37,226 nucleotides of DNA, taken from CAYLZO01 sp964387775. GTDB taxonomy: Bacteria > Chloroflexota > Anaerolineae > JAAYZQ01. A program made the position numbers and the translations under genes. This document shows, one piece after another, positions 1-7,579 of the stretch; positions within the stretch are counted from its first letter, which is position 1, and the number at the start of each line of letters is the position of its first letter. The stretch spans positions 1 through 37,226 of the forward strand of contig CAYLZO010000018.1 of NCBI GenBank assembly GCA_964387775.1, written 5' to 3'. Under the pieces are notes generated by a model. The model ran no database searches, had not been told where the DNA came from, and worked only from the letters and a program-made list of their open reading frames with translations.

Positions 1-464
1 GCATGGGGGAGCATGGGGGAGCTTTGAGGGGGGTAAAAAATCTGCAGTCCGAAAGACATGAATCCCTGGAGAGAGATTGTCACCAGCACCGACTGGGTCT
101 CTGGACTTGCCGTGACGTAAGCGTTCAGGGGGATCTTGAATTGGACACGGATTCACACGGATTTTAGCTACTCGCGACGGAATGCCAACCAATTTCGTCA
201 GCGCGAATCCGTGTAAATCCGTTTAATCCCAATAGGTATTGGCCCTAATTCCACCTGCCGCTCTGTTTTCCTTGCTGGAGGCGGCTTGTTATTCAACCTA
301 AATGGCCAAAGTCCAGAATCAAAGACACGCCACAAAAACATGGCCCTCATCAATTGGCGACTCGATCAGCGTGTCGGTTGCAACGAGTTGTTGGGCGACC
401 TCACCGCCTAAAGACACCACCACCCTCCGACACTACCGCCTGGGGAAATCACTCACCACACAAC
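1..464. other. Gene-free left edge
   Basis: No convincing coding region is visible. The first 20 bases are two copies of the 10-mer gcatggggga. A palindromic repeat lies at 147-222 and is listed separately. The short open frames at 302-652 and 354-584 look random and run antisense to the end of the beta-helix gene. The stretch lies downstream of that minus-strand gene, but no hairpin followed by a T-run was found. Confidence 0.6.
147..222. repeat. Inverted repeat, 'atccgtg' family
   Basis: Bases 147-163 (acggattcacacggatt) are the reverse complement of 206-222 with one mismatch in 17, separated by 42 bases. The core word atccgtg / cacggat returns as three tandem copies at 18817-18841. This looks like an interspersed non-coding repeat family; its function is unknown. 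Confidence 0.6.
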
Positions 465-2072
465 CTATTGCTCGTATGCCCCGATGTCCGGTTGGGTGTC
501 GCGGGCACGGCCGGTTACATCTTCAGTCGGAGCGCCAGCCGCGTTGCCGGCATTCACGGCCAGGCTGGTTTCTTGCAGGTGTAGATCAACCGCTGGCCAG
601 CCAGATGCGAAGAGCGGCGCGGATGTCAGGTTGTTTTGTCCCTGTCCGCTGAACTGGGCCCATGCGCCGTCGGCGATCTCGGCGCGGGTAAAGTCAGGGT
701 CACGTCCGTGCACAAACTCGGCTGTGATCTCGCCGTCCGCCCGGCTGTAGTAGAGATTGTGCTGCTCGCGCTCCAGATTGACCCCTGGCCCCAGATAGAT
801 GCCGGTAGAGCCGCCTTCCAGGGGATCGGCATTGAAGGCAAAGATATTGTTCACCAGTGTGAGGTTTACCGGCGGCGATTTCATCTCCTCCGGGTAACCG
901 ACCACAAGGGACCAGTTGCGATCACTAGTCGGGTCCCACATGTTGTAGGCAATGGTGTTGTTGAACACCTCCAGCGTGCTGGGGAACGTGCCGGCCCACA
1001 CACCACTGTTCCCCTGCCCCCACACGACATTGTTCTCTATCCGTCCCCCGGCCCACAGTTTGATACCGTTCAGGTGATTGCGCACTACCCGGTTGCGCCG
1101 CACGATGACCCCGGTCGCGTTGCCCTGTCGATCGCGGGAGTTGAGGTCAATGCCATCGCCGCCGTTATCATGGACGTAGCAGTCTTCCACCAGGACGGGA
1201 TAACCTCGGGCGAACTCCAGGCCATCGGAGCCATAAAAGTCCTCGCCCTCCAGCCCGGTGTTGTATATCTCCACGCGGCGGATGACCATGTGATTGCAGG
1301 GGCCAGGCGTGCAGTCCACCGCCGAGTACTGGCTGCCGTGGATGATACTGTCCTCCAAGGTGATGTGTTCGACCGGGCCCTCCGCTGGCAGCGATTCGGC
1401 GCTCTCACCGTAGGTGAAGTGGATAGCCGCCTCGCCACCCTCGACCTCCAGGTGGTCCAACTGAACATAGCGGTTCTCGCCGGAAAGTTCCATCCCCCAG
1501 ATGGCAAAGCTGCGCAGGGTGAAACCACTGATGCGCACATAGGAAGTGCGTTGAGCGAGAATCAGCAATTCTCCTGCACTGCCTCCGCCATCCAGGATGG
1601 GCGACTCGCCAGGATAGGCGATAAAGGTGATGAGGGCCTCGGCTGTACCAGACCGGGTCAGGCGAGTCTCCTCCGCAGGGTAGGCGCCGTCCCGGAAACA
1701 AACGGTATCGCCAGGCTGTGCCCTGTCCGCGGCATGCTGGAAAGTGGCCCAGGGCTGGGCTTTGCTACCAGCAGCGTCATCGCTGCCATCGAGAGCCACA
1801 TAGTAGGTGCAGGCGACGGGCCCAGTGGCTCCATTCAGAGGCGGCGGCGGTGTAGGGGTATCGCCTACCGGTTCAGAAACAGGGGTGTTGGTCGGCTTTG
1901 GTGCAAACATTTGGGTTGGCTGCGCGGCTTGTGTGGCGGCAATAGCGGCTTGCACCGTTGCCTCGGTGTCAGGTTTTGGGGGACTCCCGCAGCTGACCGT
2001 GGCTGCAACGGCCAGAAAGGGCATCAACAGCGCCAGTGCCCGTGCCGGTGTGAACCAAGGTGCTTTCTTCAT
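465..2072 (-). CDS. Secreted right-handed parallel beta-helix lipoprotein
   Basis: The 535-aa product starts with a lipoprotein-like signal: KK at residues 2-3, a hydrophobic stretch, then ATVSC with the candidate lipidated Cys28. A Thr/Pro/Gln-rich linker (about 30-85) follows. From about residue 90 there is a DUF1565-like start (YYVALDGSDDAAGS, then PWATFQHAAD), followed by successive short beta-strand coils with Asn ladders (SRDRQGNATG, RNRVVRNHLNGIKL, IENNVVWGQGNSGVW). This is typical of right-handed parallel beta-helix proteins related to polysaccharide lyases. The C-terminus reads TGRARDTQPDIGAYEQ, a common ending in this group. It probably acts on or binds polysaccharide at the cell surface; no specific activity can be assigned. 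It lies 54 bp downstream of another secreted-protein gene on the same strand and may share its transcript. Confidence 0.85.
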   Translation of the reverse strand: MKKAPWFTPARALALLMPFLAVAATVSCGSPPKPDTEATVQAAIAATQAAQPTQMFAPKPTNTPVSEPVGDTPTPPPPLNGATGPVACTYYVALDGSDDAAGSKAQPWATFQHAADRAQPGDTVCFRDGAYPAEETRLTRSGTAEALITFIAYPGESPILDGGGSAGELLILAQRTSYVRISGFTLRSFAIWGMELSGENRYVQLDHLEVEGGEAAIHFTYGESAESLPAEGPVEHITLEDSIIHGSQYSAVDCTPGPCNHMVIRRVEIYNTGLEGEDFYGSDGLEFARGYPVLVEDCYVHDNGGDGIDLNSRDRQGNATGVIVRRNRVVRNHLNGIKLWAGGRIENNVVWGQGNSGVWAGTFPSTLEVFNNTIAYNMWDPTSDRNWSLVVGYPEEMKSPPVNLTLVNNIFAFNADPLEGGSTGIYLGPGVNLEREQHNLYYSRADGEITAEFVHGRDPDFTRAEIADGAWAQFSGQGQNNLTSAPLFASGWPAVDLHLQETSLAVNAGNAAGAPTEDVTGRARDTQPDIGAYEQ

Positions 2073-2126
2073 CGTTCGTCCTCCTTGTCAATTGTGCTGA
2101 CTCCTGCTCGTGCCGAAATAGGACGA

Positions 2127-3524
2127 CTACTGGTAGTTCCGCACCACCAGCGGCAGGTACACAGCGTTCGGCACCCACCTGCGCCCATAGATGTGCCGGT
2201 AAACCCCGAAAATGCCCGGGGAATCCTTCTCGTACACGATCAGCGGGGCGACCCGGCCCCAGGCCACAGCAGGGTTCTCATGGTCCGAGAATGCGTAGGC
2301 GGCGACCTCAAAAACCTCAATGTGGTCATCACGTCGATGATAAGCCCAGATTTCCTCACCGGTTGTGGTACTCCGCTGCCAGATGGCCAGGTAATCGCGC
2401 CCGGTTCCGGGCCGGGCCACGACATCGGGAGATGTCTCGTCGCCCGAGGTATTGGCGATGTAGAACGGGCTGCCCACCAGGTTGCCGTTTACGTCCAGTT
2501 CCTGGCCGCGGATGTCCCAGTCACAGCAAGGACCAGGGTAAGCGTGCTGCCAAACCACCACATAGCGGTGCTGCTCATTGGTGGTCACAGCTGGCAGCAG
2601 TTGATCTTCGGTCGCGGCGTTGACGGTAAAGATGCCGGGCGGGTTGACTACCACACCGCTTGACCCTCCCACGCGGGCGGCTCTGATGTCGCCATCGCTG
2701 GCAGTAAACATGCGTCTCCAAACCACCAGGTATTCATCGGCGGCGACGTTGTAGGTAACGTCGGCCTGATGCGGCTGTTCGGCAGTAGTGATGATGGCGC
2801 CGTATAGCTTGGCACCATTCGCAGCAAGGATAGCGTGGGCTATGTCGGTTGGCGTGAGCGTTGTCGCGTCATAGGCGCTCCAGACCACCAGGTATTCGTT
2901 GCGAAAGCCGTTCCAAGCCACGCGCGGGGTCCAGAAGGTGCGATTGGGCCACGTGATGATCTGAAACTCGGGGTTCTGGTAGGCGCCATTCCAGGCAATG
3001 GTCCGACCCCAGATTTCATACGTAGAGCCATCGCCGTTGGCATTGTACATCCACACCAGCAGGTACTCGTCGGTGCTGGCATTATAGGCCGCCGCCGGCT
3101 GTGCCCGGTCATTGGCGCCGGCCGAGACGGAGAACCAGCTCAGGAGCTGGCCACTCGCGGACACGCGCCGGGCATAGATGTCGCGGTGGCCGTCGGGCCA
3201 GGTGTTGTGCCACACGACCAGGTACTCGTCGTGGCGCCAGTCGTAGGCCACGCTCGGCTTGTATCGGTCACACTCCGGCGTGGTAGGCAACGAAATCTGG
3301 ATCTCGCCGCCGAGGTGGGATGTGGCAACCAGGGAACCGTCGGGATTGTGCCCGCCTGACGGGGTGCTTGCCTTGGGGGCGGAGGTCGCTGCCGATTGGA
3401 TGGCGGTTGGCGAAATCGCTTCGACGTTGAACAGCCCTCCCGCGCTGGCGATGCCGCTGACCAGAAAGAGGATCGAAATAGAGAGCGAAAGTAAACGGCA
3501 GAGACTACTGTTTTTGCCATTCAT
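2127..3524 (-). CDS. Secreted protein with repeated DEYLVVW-type blades
   Basis: About 465 aa. An N-terminal signal peptide (hydrophobic LLSLSISILFLVSGIASA, cleavage after ASA) is followed by at least six repeats of roughly 50 residues with the core [DN]EYL[VL]VW: DEYLVVWHNT, DEYLLVWMYN, NEYLVVWSAY, DEYLVVWRRM, HRYVVVWQHA and RDYLAIWQRS. The spacing suggests a beta-propeller, but the fold is an inference. The last residues are VYLPLVVRNYQ, a C-terminal tail frequent in secreted Chloroflexota proteins. The start could be GTG 3527 or ATG 3524; an AAGGAG lies a few bases upstream, and I prefer ATG. The IS1-type element at 3609-4297 sits 85 bp upstream and may have separated the gene from its original promoter. 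Function unknown. Confidence 0.85.
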   Translation of the reverse strand: MNGKNSSLCRLLSLSISILFLVSGIASAGGLFNVEAISPTAIQSAATSAPKASTPSGGHNPDGSLVATSHLGGEIQISLPTTPECDRYKPSVAYDWRHDEYLVVWHNTWPDGHRDIYARRVSASGQLLSWFSVSAGANDRAQPAAAYNASTDEYLLVWMYNANGDGSTYEIWGRTIAWNGAYQNPEFQIITWPNRTFWTPRVAWNGFRNEYLVVWSAYDATTLTPTDIAHAILAANGAKLYGAIITTAEQPHQADVTYNVAADEYLVVWRRMFTASDGDIRAARVGGSSGVVVNPPGIFTVNAATEDQLLPAVTTNEQHRYVVVWQHAYPGPCCDWDIRGQELDVNGNLVGSPFYIANTSGDETSPDVVARPGTGRDYLAIWQRSTTTGEEIWAYHRRDDHIEVFEVAAYAFSDHENPAVAWGRVAPLIVYEKDSPGIFGVYRHIYGRRWVPNAVYLPLVVRNYQ

Positions 3525-3608
3525 CACTTCTTTTCTCCTTGTTCTTGAGTTGACTGCCCAATGGAGCTCAGAAACTTGACTCCGTGTCTGTCTATCCTCT
3601 GAAATTCA

Positions 3609-3634
3609 GGTATTGTCCCTCAACTGCCTTGATG
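3609..3634. repeat. Left terminal inverted repeat of the IS1-type element
   Basis: A perfect 26-bp match, in reverse complement, to 4272-4297. The match breaks exactly at 3608/4298 and at 3635/4271, which defines the element ends. Confidence 0.85.
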
Positions 3635-4264
3635 AGTTTGGGCAGGTGGAGGGAACGGGCGTTCTATTTCTGACAATCGTTCAATGAACTGGCCTGGCAC
3701 TCGATATGACAGTAATTCGGTTGTTGTCCATACATGATCGGTGAGTCCAGCAGCCATGGCTGGTGTCATAGGACGCCAGCAGCGTGCTGTTCCTGTACCG
3801 CGAGTGGGTTCGGGTGTAGGCAAAAAGAAGCTCCATAGCTCATCAAGTTGGCATTCTGTGACATGGAGATTGCGCCACAAATAGAGCATGATTAGACGAC
3901 AGTGTTGTGCAGCACGATCCAACCAGTCGCAAGCAGTATCCTTGTCAATTTGTACAATGCGCGCTGTGGCGCGGAGTGAATTTCCTTCCGCCAATGCGCG
4001 CACCGCAGTCTCGAAAATAGCAGGATCAGCTTCTAACCACAGATACGCCGTGCCATATCTCAAAGAGACACTACTCCCACAAGCTTTGCACAGGGCCTGT
4101 TTTTGACCATGACTCGAGCCATTTTTGACCACAAGTCCTTCGTAGAAAGAAATTCCATAGAAACGACAATGCTGATTAGGGCAGTAAAGCGATTCCCAGT
4201 TCAATTTACTCTCCTCGATGAACATAAAATGCTCGTCGAGGATACAACAGAAGTTAAGAGTCAA
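3620..4264 (-). pseudogene. IS1-family transposase with catalytic core deleted
   Basis: The frame is 214 codons. Residues 28-62 hold an InsA-like zinc finger (CPNQHC at 28-33, CKAC at 59-62). A helix-turn-helix-like region (NSLRATARIVQIDKDTACDWLDRAA) follows, then QLDELWSFF at about 139-147, which in IS1-type transposases carries an early catalytic acidic residue. Instead of the rest of the DDE domain the frame jumps to a sequence resembling the family C-terminus (PTRGTGTARCWRPMTPAMAAG, then LTDHVWTTTELLSYRVP). The join is near residue 147-152 (about 3810-3825). The frame stays open across the deletion, so a shortened DNA-binding protein could still be made. The start may be Met14 (4225). Codon use is less GC-rich than in the neighbours. 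Confidence 0.8.
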
Positions 4265-4271
4265 CCAATCC

Positions 4272-4297
4272 CATCAAGGCAGTTGAGGGACAATACC
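4272..4297. repeat. Right terminal inverted repeat of the IS1-type element
   Basis: The 26-bp partner of 3609-3634. It lies just inside a ribosome-binding-site-plus-ATG sequence on the minus strand (ATG at 4324-4322), which the insertion has separated from whatever originally followed. Confidence 0.85.
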
Positions 4298-4364
4298 CAA
4301 ATTCCGCCCCTCAGCATTTGACATCGTGGACCTCCTCGCGCTTTCTATTCGGCCAAAGCCCTCT

Positions 4365-4448
4365 CCTAACCCGGACAAGCCGGAACCAAAAGGACGAAAT
4401 GCAGCCCACAAAATCCTCGCTCAATATGCCAGGATTTCATGGGTTAGG
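4365..4448. repeat. Nested palindromic repeat unit
   Basis: The outer arms cctaaccc (4365-4372) and gggttagg (4441-4448) are perfect complements. The inner arms cccacaaaatcct (4405-4417) and aggatttcatggg (4431-4443) pair at 11 of 13 positions around a 13-base loop. The unit lies directly downstream of the truncated NarL-type receiver gene. It looks like a short interspersed palindromic element and could act as a transcript end. Confidence 0.55.
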
Positions 4449-4460
4449 CCCTATCGCCGC

Positions 4461-4820
4461 TCAAGTAGCGCGGATGGCCATTTTGAGCTCGCTATCGGCC
4501 GATTGCTTGAGCACGTAGCCCAGGGCGCCCGCTTGCAGCGCCTGGCGCACGTACTCTTCGTCGGGGTGCATGGAGAGGATGACGACCGCGACCTCGGGCA
4601 CCCGGCTCTGAATCTGGCGGGTGGCCTCCAGGCCGTTGAGCAGCGGCATGGAGAGGTCCAGGACGGCGACGTCGGGGCGATGTTCCTCCGCCAACTGCAC
4701 GGCCTCGCGCCCATCCCCGGCCTCGGCCACGACCTGCACGTCGGGCTGGGCGGCGAGCAGCGCCCGCAGCCCCTGCCGCACGATCTGGTGGTCGTCGGCC
4801 AGCAACACGCGAATGGTCAT
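4461..4820 (-). CDS. NarL/FixJ-type receiver lacking its DNA-binding domain
   Basis: The 119-aa product is a complete receiver domain: acidic pair D9/D10, phospho-acceptor D55 in VLDLSMP, the Thr/Ser position in VVILSM, and K105 in YVLKQ. The sequence resembles the NarL/LuxR class, whose members continue after ...MAIRA into a linker and a LuxR helix-turn-helix of about 60 residues. Here a stop follows AIRAT at once. None of the three frames of the next 140 bp restores an HTH, so the output domain was lost by deletion rather than by a simple frameshift. The start overlaps the stop of the upstream hybrid kinase gene by four bases (ATGA), showing translational coupling, so the pair was probably a two-component system. 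The protein may now be a phosphate sink or be non-functional. Confidence 0.8.
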   Translation of the reverse strand: MTIRVLLADDHQIVRQGLRALLAAQPDVQVVAEAGDGREAVQLAEEHRPDVAVLDLSMPLLNGLEATRQIQSRVPEVAVVILSMHPDEEYVRQALQAGALGYVLKQSADSELKMAIRAT

Positions 4821-5920
4821 GCAGCCGGCCCCTCCTCCGATCTATCGTAAGGCAGCCAGACCTCGATGCGCGTGCCTGCGCCCGGCGCCGACGTGATGGC
4901 AAAGTCCCCGTTCAAGTTAGCGACCCGTTCCTGAATGCCCAGCAGCCCCACGTGTCCCTCGCGCCAGGCATCTTGCAACCGCCGCTCCGGCTCAAAGCCG
5001 CGGCCGTCGTCGGCCACGCTGGCATAGACCCGCCCGTCTTGCAGCTGCAAAGTTAGCTCGATTCGCTCGGCCTCGGCGTGGCGGATGGCGTTCGTGGTCG
5101 CCTCCTGGATGATGCGGTAGAGCCCCGTCTCGATGACCTTGGGCAGCCGCTGCTCCCCGGTGTCCAGGTCCACCGTCACTTCCAATCCGGTCCGTTCGAT
5201 CAGGCGCTCGACGTGGGCGTGCAGGGCGGGGATGAGCCCCAGGTCGTCCAGGGCCGCCGGGCGCAACGAAGAGGCCAGGCGGCGGACCCCGTCCATGGTC
5301 GTATCGACCAGCGAGCGGGTTTCTGAGACGAGTTCCTGAAGCTCGGCCGAGTCCTCCGGCAGGCCGTCCTTCAGCATGGCCAGGTTGAGCTTGACGCTGG
5401 TCAGCATCTGGCCAACCTCGTCGTGCAATTCGTGGGCCAGGCGCTGCCGCTCCTCCTCCTGGGCCTGTACCAGTTGCCCTGCCAGGCGTCGCACCTGCTG
5501 CTCGGCCTCCTGCTGGCGGAGCTGGGTCTGGCGCAGGTCCACAAAAGCCCGCACCCGGGCCAACAGCTCGGCCTGCTGGAAGGGCTTGGTCACAAAGTCG
5601 TTCGCGCCGGCCTCAAAGGCCACCAGCCGATCCTGGAGGGAGTGGAGCGCCGTCACCATGACGATGGGGACGTTGGCCCACGCGGGCTGGGCCCGGATCT
5701 TGCGGCAAACTTCGAGGCCGTCTACAACGGGCATGCGGATGTCGAGCAGGATCAGGTCCACCGCTGGCTCTTGGTCTGGCCCTGCCTGCTGGATCATCTC
5801 CAGCACTTCCCAGCCCGAGAGCGCCAGGCTCGTCTGGTAGCCGTGGTGATCCAAGATGCTGCGTAGCATTTGCACGATATGGGGATCGTCGTCAACGATA
5901 AGGACTCGTCCTGATGCCAT
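4817..5920 (-). CDS. Receiver-histidine kinase hybrid (NarX/DesK-type kinase)
   Basis: About 367 aa. An N-terminal receiver domain (phospho-acceptor Asp60 in LLDIRMP, Lys in VTKPF) is followed by a coiled coil of Gln/Glu/Arg, a HisKA_3 dimerisation helix with the phosphorylated His in LAHELHDEVGQ (about His166), and an HATPase_c domain with an N-box (QEATTNAIRHA), a G1 box (DDGRGF) and a late Gly-rich segment (APGAGTRIEVWLP). There is no membrane segment, so it is cytosolic and probably receives its input through the receiver domain from another kinase. I chose ATG 5920 (ASGRVLIVDD) because GAGGGAGAGAG precedes it; an in-frame start at 5947 is less likely. It is transcribed divergently from padR and coupled to the receiver gene at 4820. 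Confidence 0.9.
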   Translation of the reverse strand: MASGRVLIVDDDPHIVQMLRSILDHHGYQTSLALSGWEVLEMIQQAGPDQEPAVDLILLDIRMPVVDGLEVCRKIRAQPAWANVPIVMVTALHSLQDRLVAFEAGANDFVTKPFQQAELLARVRAFVDLRQTQLRQQEAEQQVRRLAGQLVQAQEEERQRLAHELHDEVGQMLTSVKLNLAMLKDGLPEDSAELQELVSETRSLVDTTMDGVRRLASSLRPAALDDLGLIPALHAHVERLIERTGLEVTVDLDTGEQRLPKVIETGLYRIIQEATTNAIRHAEAERIELTLQLQDGRVYASVADDGRGFEPERRLQDAWREGHVGLLGIQERVANLNGDFAITSAPGAGTRIEVWLPYDRSEEGPAA

Positions 5921-5952
5921 CTCTCTCCCTCTTTTTTCTTCTGCCAACTTGC

Positions 5953-5981
5953 ATTATACAGCGACAATGGTCATTTGACAA
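5953..5981 (-). promoter_or_regulatory. Promoter for the hybrid kinase operon
   Basis: On the minus strand a -35 box TTGTCA (5981-5976) is separated by exactly 17 bases from a perfect -10 box TATAAT (5958-5953). The kinase ATG at 5920 lies 33 bases beyond the -10 box. The -35 box overlaps the one of the opposite padR promoter. Confidence 0.75.
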
Positions 5982-5985
5982 ATGA
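5971..5985. promoter_or_regulatory. 15-bp palindromic operator candidate
   Basis: tcatttg-a-caaatga is a perfect palindrome centred on 5978. It covers the -35 boxes of both divergent promoters. A dimeric winged-helix repressor such as the adjacent PadR-family product could bind here and shut both promoters; this is inferred from position and symmetry. Confidence 0.6.
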
Positions 5986-6003
5986 AACCGATTGTGTTAT
6001 ATT
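5975..6003 (+). promoter_or_regulatory. Promoter for the padR operon
   Basis: A perfect -35 box TTGACA (5975-5980), a spacer of 17 bases and a -10 box TATATT (5998-6003), followed by the padR start at 6040. This is a near-consensus housekeeping-sigma promoter. Confidence 0.8.
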
Positions 6004-6039
6004 CGTCCATGCATAAGATAATAAGGTAAGGGAGCGGGC

Positions 6040-6384
6040 ATGACCATTCGGGAGCAGATGCGCAAGGGAACGACCAACGTCATCATTCTCAACCTCCTGG
6101 CAGAGCTGGACCGGCCGATGTACGGCTACGAGATCATCCAGGAGCTGGAGGACCGTAGCGAGGGCTACTTTGCCTTCAAAGAGGGGTTGATCTATCCCCG
6201 GCTGCACGAGATGGAGCGTAAGGGCTGGCTGCGCTCGGAATGGCGGGGCGAGCCGGGCAGTCGCCGCCGCAAGTTCTACACCATCACCGAGGCGGGACGC
6301 CGGCGGCTCGAGCGGGAGCTGGCAGGCTGGCAGTCCTTCACCGAGCACGTCAACCAGCTTCTCGGCGTCGAGGCACCCTCGTGA
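6040..6384 (+). CDS. PadR-family transcriptional regulator
   Basis: The 114-aa protein is a full-length small PadR (PF03551-type) winged helix: an N-terminal helix (EQMRKGTTNVIILNLLAEL), the family signature MYGYEIIQELEDRS at about 27-40, then GLIYPRLHEMERKGWLRSEW forming the recognition helix and wing, and FYTITEAGRRRLERE leading into the C-terminal dimerisation helix. Such proteins usually repress an adjacent operon, often of membrane proteins, and release DNA on binding a small molecule. The ribosome site is GGTAAGGGAG before ATG 6040. The stop overlaps the GTG of the next gene. A 15-bp palindrome in its promoter is the likely operator, so autoregulation and control of the divergent kinase operon are plausible. 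Confidence 0.92.
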   Translation: MTIREQMRKGTTNVIILNLLAELDRPMYGYEIIQELEDRSEGYFAFKEGLIYPRLHEMERKGWLRSEWRGEPGSRRRKFYTITEAGRRRLERELAGWQSFTEHVNQLLGVEAPS

Positions 6385-6863
6385 ACGGGATAGACGGGCT
6401 GCTGGCCCGCATCGCGGCCCAGATGGACCTGGACAGCGCGGCCGAACGCGAAGTCCTGGCCGAGATCCGCTGCCACCTGGAGGAGGCGGTCGCGGCTGCA
6501 TTGGCCGAGGGTCTGGACGAAGCGGAGGCGCTGGCCCGCGCCGCCGCCCACTTTGGCCTGGAAGAGGAAGTGGGCCGCGAATTGCAGGCGGTCCACGCCG
6601 GCTGGGGCACGGCCGACGCCGTAATCGCTGCCGGGCTGCCAGTGGTCTGTGCGCTGGTTCTGCGCTGGCTGGTCTATGCCCCCGATGGCACGGCGCTGGG
6701 CTGGCCCGAACTCCTCAGCCGGCCCGCCTTCTGGATCGTCGCCCTGGCGGCCCTCTTTGTTCCCGTACTCAAATTCGAGCATCGGCGCTACGCTCTGGTG
6801 ACGTGGATTCTCTTTTGGGGGCTGACGGTGATTTTTGTCACCCTGCCTGCGTCGCGCTGGTAG
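6381..6863 (+). CDS. HAAS/permease-prefix-like membrane protein
   Basis: 160 aa, starting at GTG 6381, which overlaps the padR stop (GTGA). The first 70 residues are an acidic, Ala/Glu-rich helical domain (EREVLAEIRCHLEEAVAAALAEGLDEAEALARAAAHFG) resembling the HAAS or 'permease prefix' domains that accompany PadR regulators. Three hydrophobic segments follow (about 78-96, 108-127, 135-155). PadR plus HAAS-type genes commonly form a regulator and membrane-partner pair; the role may be sensing envelope state. A longer in-frame extension to 6240 lies inside padR and is not used. Confidence 0.75.
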   Translation: MNGIDGLLARIAAQMDLDSAAEREVLAEIRCHLEEAVAAALAEGLDEAEALARAAAHFGLEEEVGRELQAVHAGWGTADAVIAAGLPVVCALVLRWLVYAPDGTALGWPELLSRPAFWIVALAALFVPVLKFEHRRYALVTWILFWGLTVIFVTLPASRW

Positions 6864-6880
6864 AGAAAGGCGAGGGGAAA

Positions 6881-7570
6881 ATGAAAGATCTAGCAGTCAT
6901 CGAAACGGTCCTCCGCAATCGCCACCACTTCTTTATCGAAATCCGCGATGGCGTGGGCCTGGGTGAAAAGATGCGGGCGCTGTTGATCTCCAGCCTCATC
7001 TTCCTGGCGATCTATGGCGCGGTGCTGGGCTCGACGCACAGTTTGTGGCAGACGCTCAGTTCGGCCGTCAAGCTGCCGATCCTCTTTCTGGCGACCCTGG
7101 TCGTCTCTTCGCCCACCCTCTATTTTTTCAACGTGCTCTTTGGCTCCAACCAGAGCCTGACGCAGAACGTGGCGCTCATCCTGACTGCCATCGCGGTCAC
7201 CGCCGTTCTGCTGCTCAGCTTTGCGCCCATCGTCGTCTTTTTCCTGCTCACGACGGCCGGGTACCAATTCTTCAAACTCATGAACGTCGGCATATTCACG
7301 ATTTGTGGCGCCGTTGGCGTCCTCTTTCTCAGCCAGGGGATGCGCATCGTCTCTGCCGCAGGCAAAGAAGGAAGGACCGCTCGACGTTGGGTGATGTGGC
7401 TGTGGGTCGTTATCTATGCTTTCGTCGGCAGCCAGATGGCCTGGACGCTGCGGCCCTTCATCGGCGCGCCGAGCATGGACTTTGAGCTCTTTCGCCAATT
7501 GGGCGGCAATTTCTACACCAACATCTTTGCCAGCATCGGCGAGATCTTGGGCTTCTTTGTGGTCAGGTAG
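6881..7570 (+). CDS. Polytopic membrane protein of unknown function
   Basis: 229 aa from ATG 6881, preceded by GGCGAGGGGAAA. A soluble N-terminus of about 30 residues (DLAVIETVLRNRHHFFIEIRDG) is followed by hydrophobic segments at about 33-51, 64-86, 96-124, 136-150 and 170-188. A conserved-looking C-terminal stretch (RPFIGAPSMDFELFRQLGGNFYTNIF) precedes the final hydrophobic residues. I do not assign a family; the arrangement loosely resembles Yip1-like bacterial membrane proteins. It lies 17 bp after the HAAS-like gene and 9 bp before the next, so the four genes form an operon that begins with padR. Confidence 0.75.
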   Translation: MKDLAVIETVLRNRHHFFIEIRDGVGLGEKMRALLISSLIFLAIYGAVLGSTHSLWQTLSSAVKLPILFLATLVVSSPTLYFFNVLFGSNQSLTQNVALILTAIAVTAVLLLSFAPIVVFFLLTTAGYQFFKLMNVGIFTICGAVGVLFLSQGMRIVSAAGKEGRTARRWVMWLWVVIYAFVGSQMAWTLRPFIGAPSMDFELFRQLGGNFYTNIFASIGEILGFFVVR

Positions 7571-7579
7571 GAGGGGATC

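Larger units (their letters stand above)
3609..4297. mobile_element. IS1-family element, internally deleted (non-autonomous)
   Basis: Bases 3609-3634 are a perfect 26-bp inverted match to 4272-4297 (outer end ggtattgtccctcaactg). The element is 689 bp. The flanks gaaattca (3601-3608) and caaattcc (4298-4305) share the six central bases aaattc, which fits a decayed 8-bp target duplication. The single frame inside encodes the two ends of an IS1-type transposase without its catalytic middle. The copy should therefore be mobile only if a full transposase is supplied in trans. Confidence 0.85.

Noticed and set aside
636..2663. 675-codon plus-strand open frame
   Set aside because: It is antisense to both secreted-protein genes, which have signal peptides, repeats and family patterns. 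The plus frame is repetitive in Arg/Val/Gly and shows no domain.
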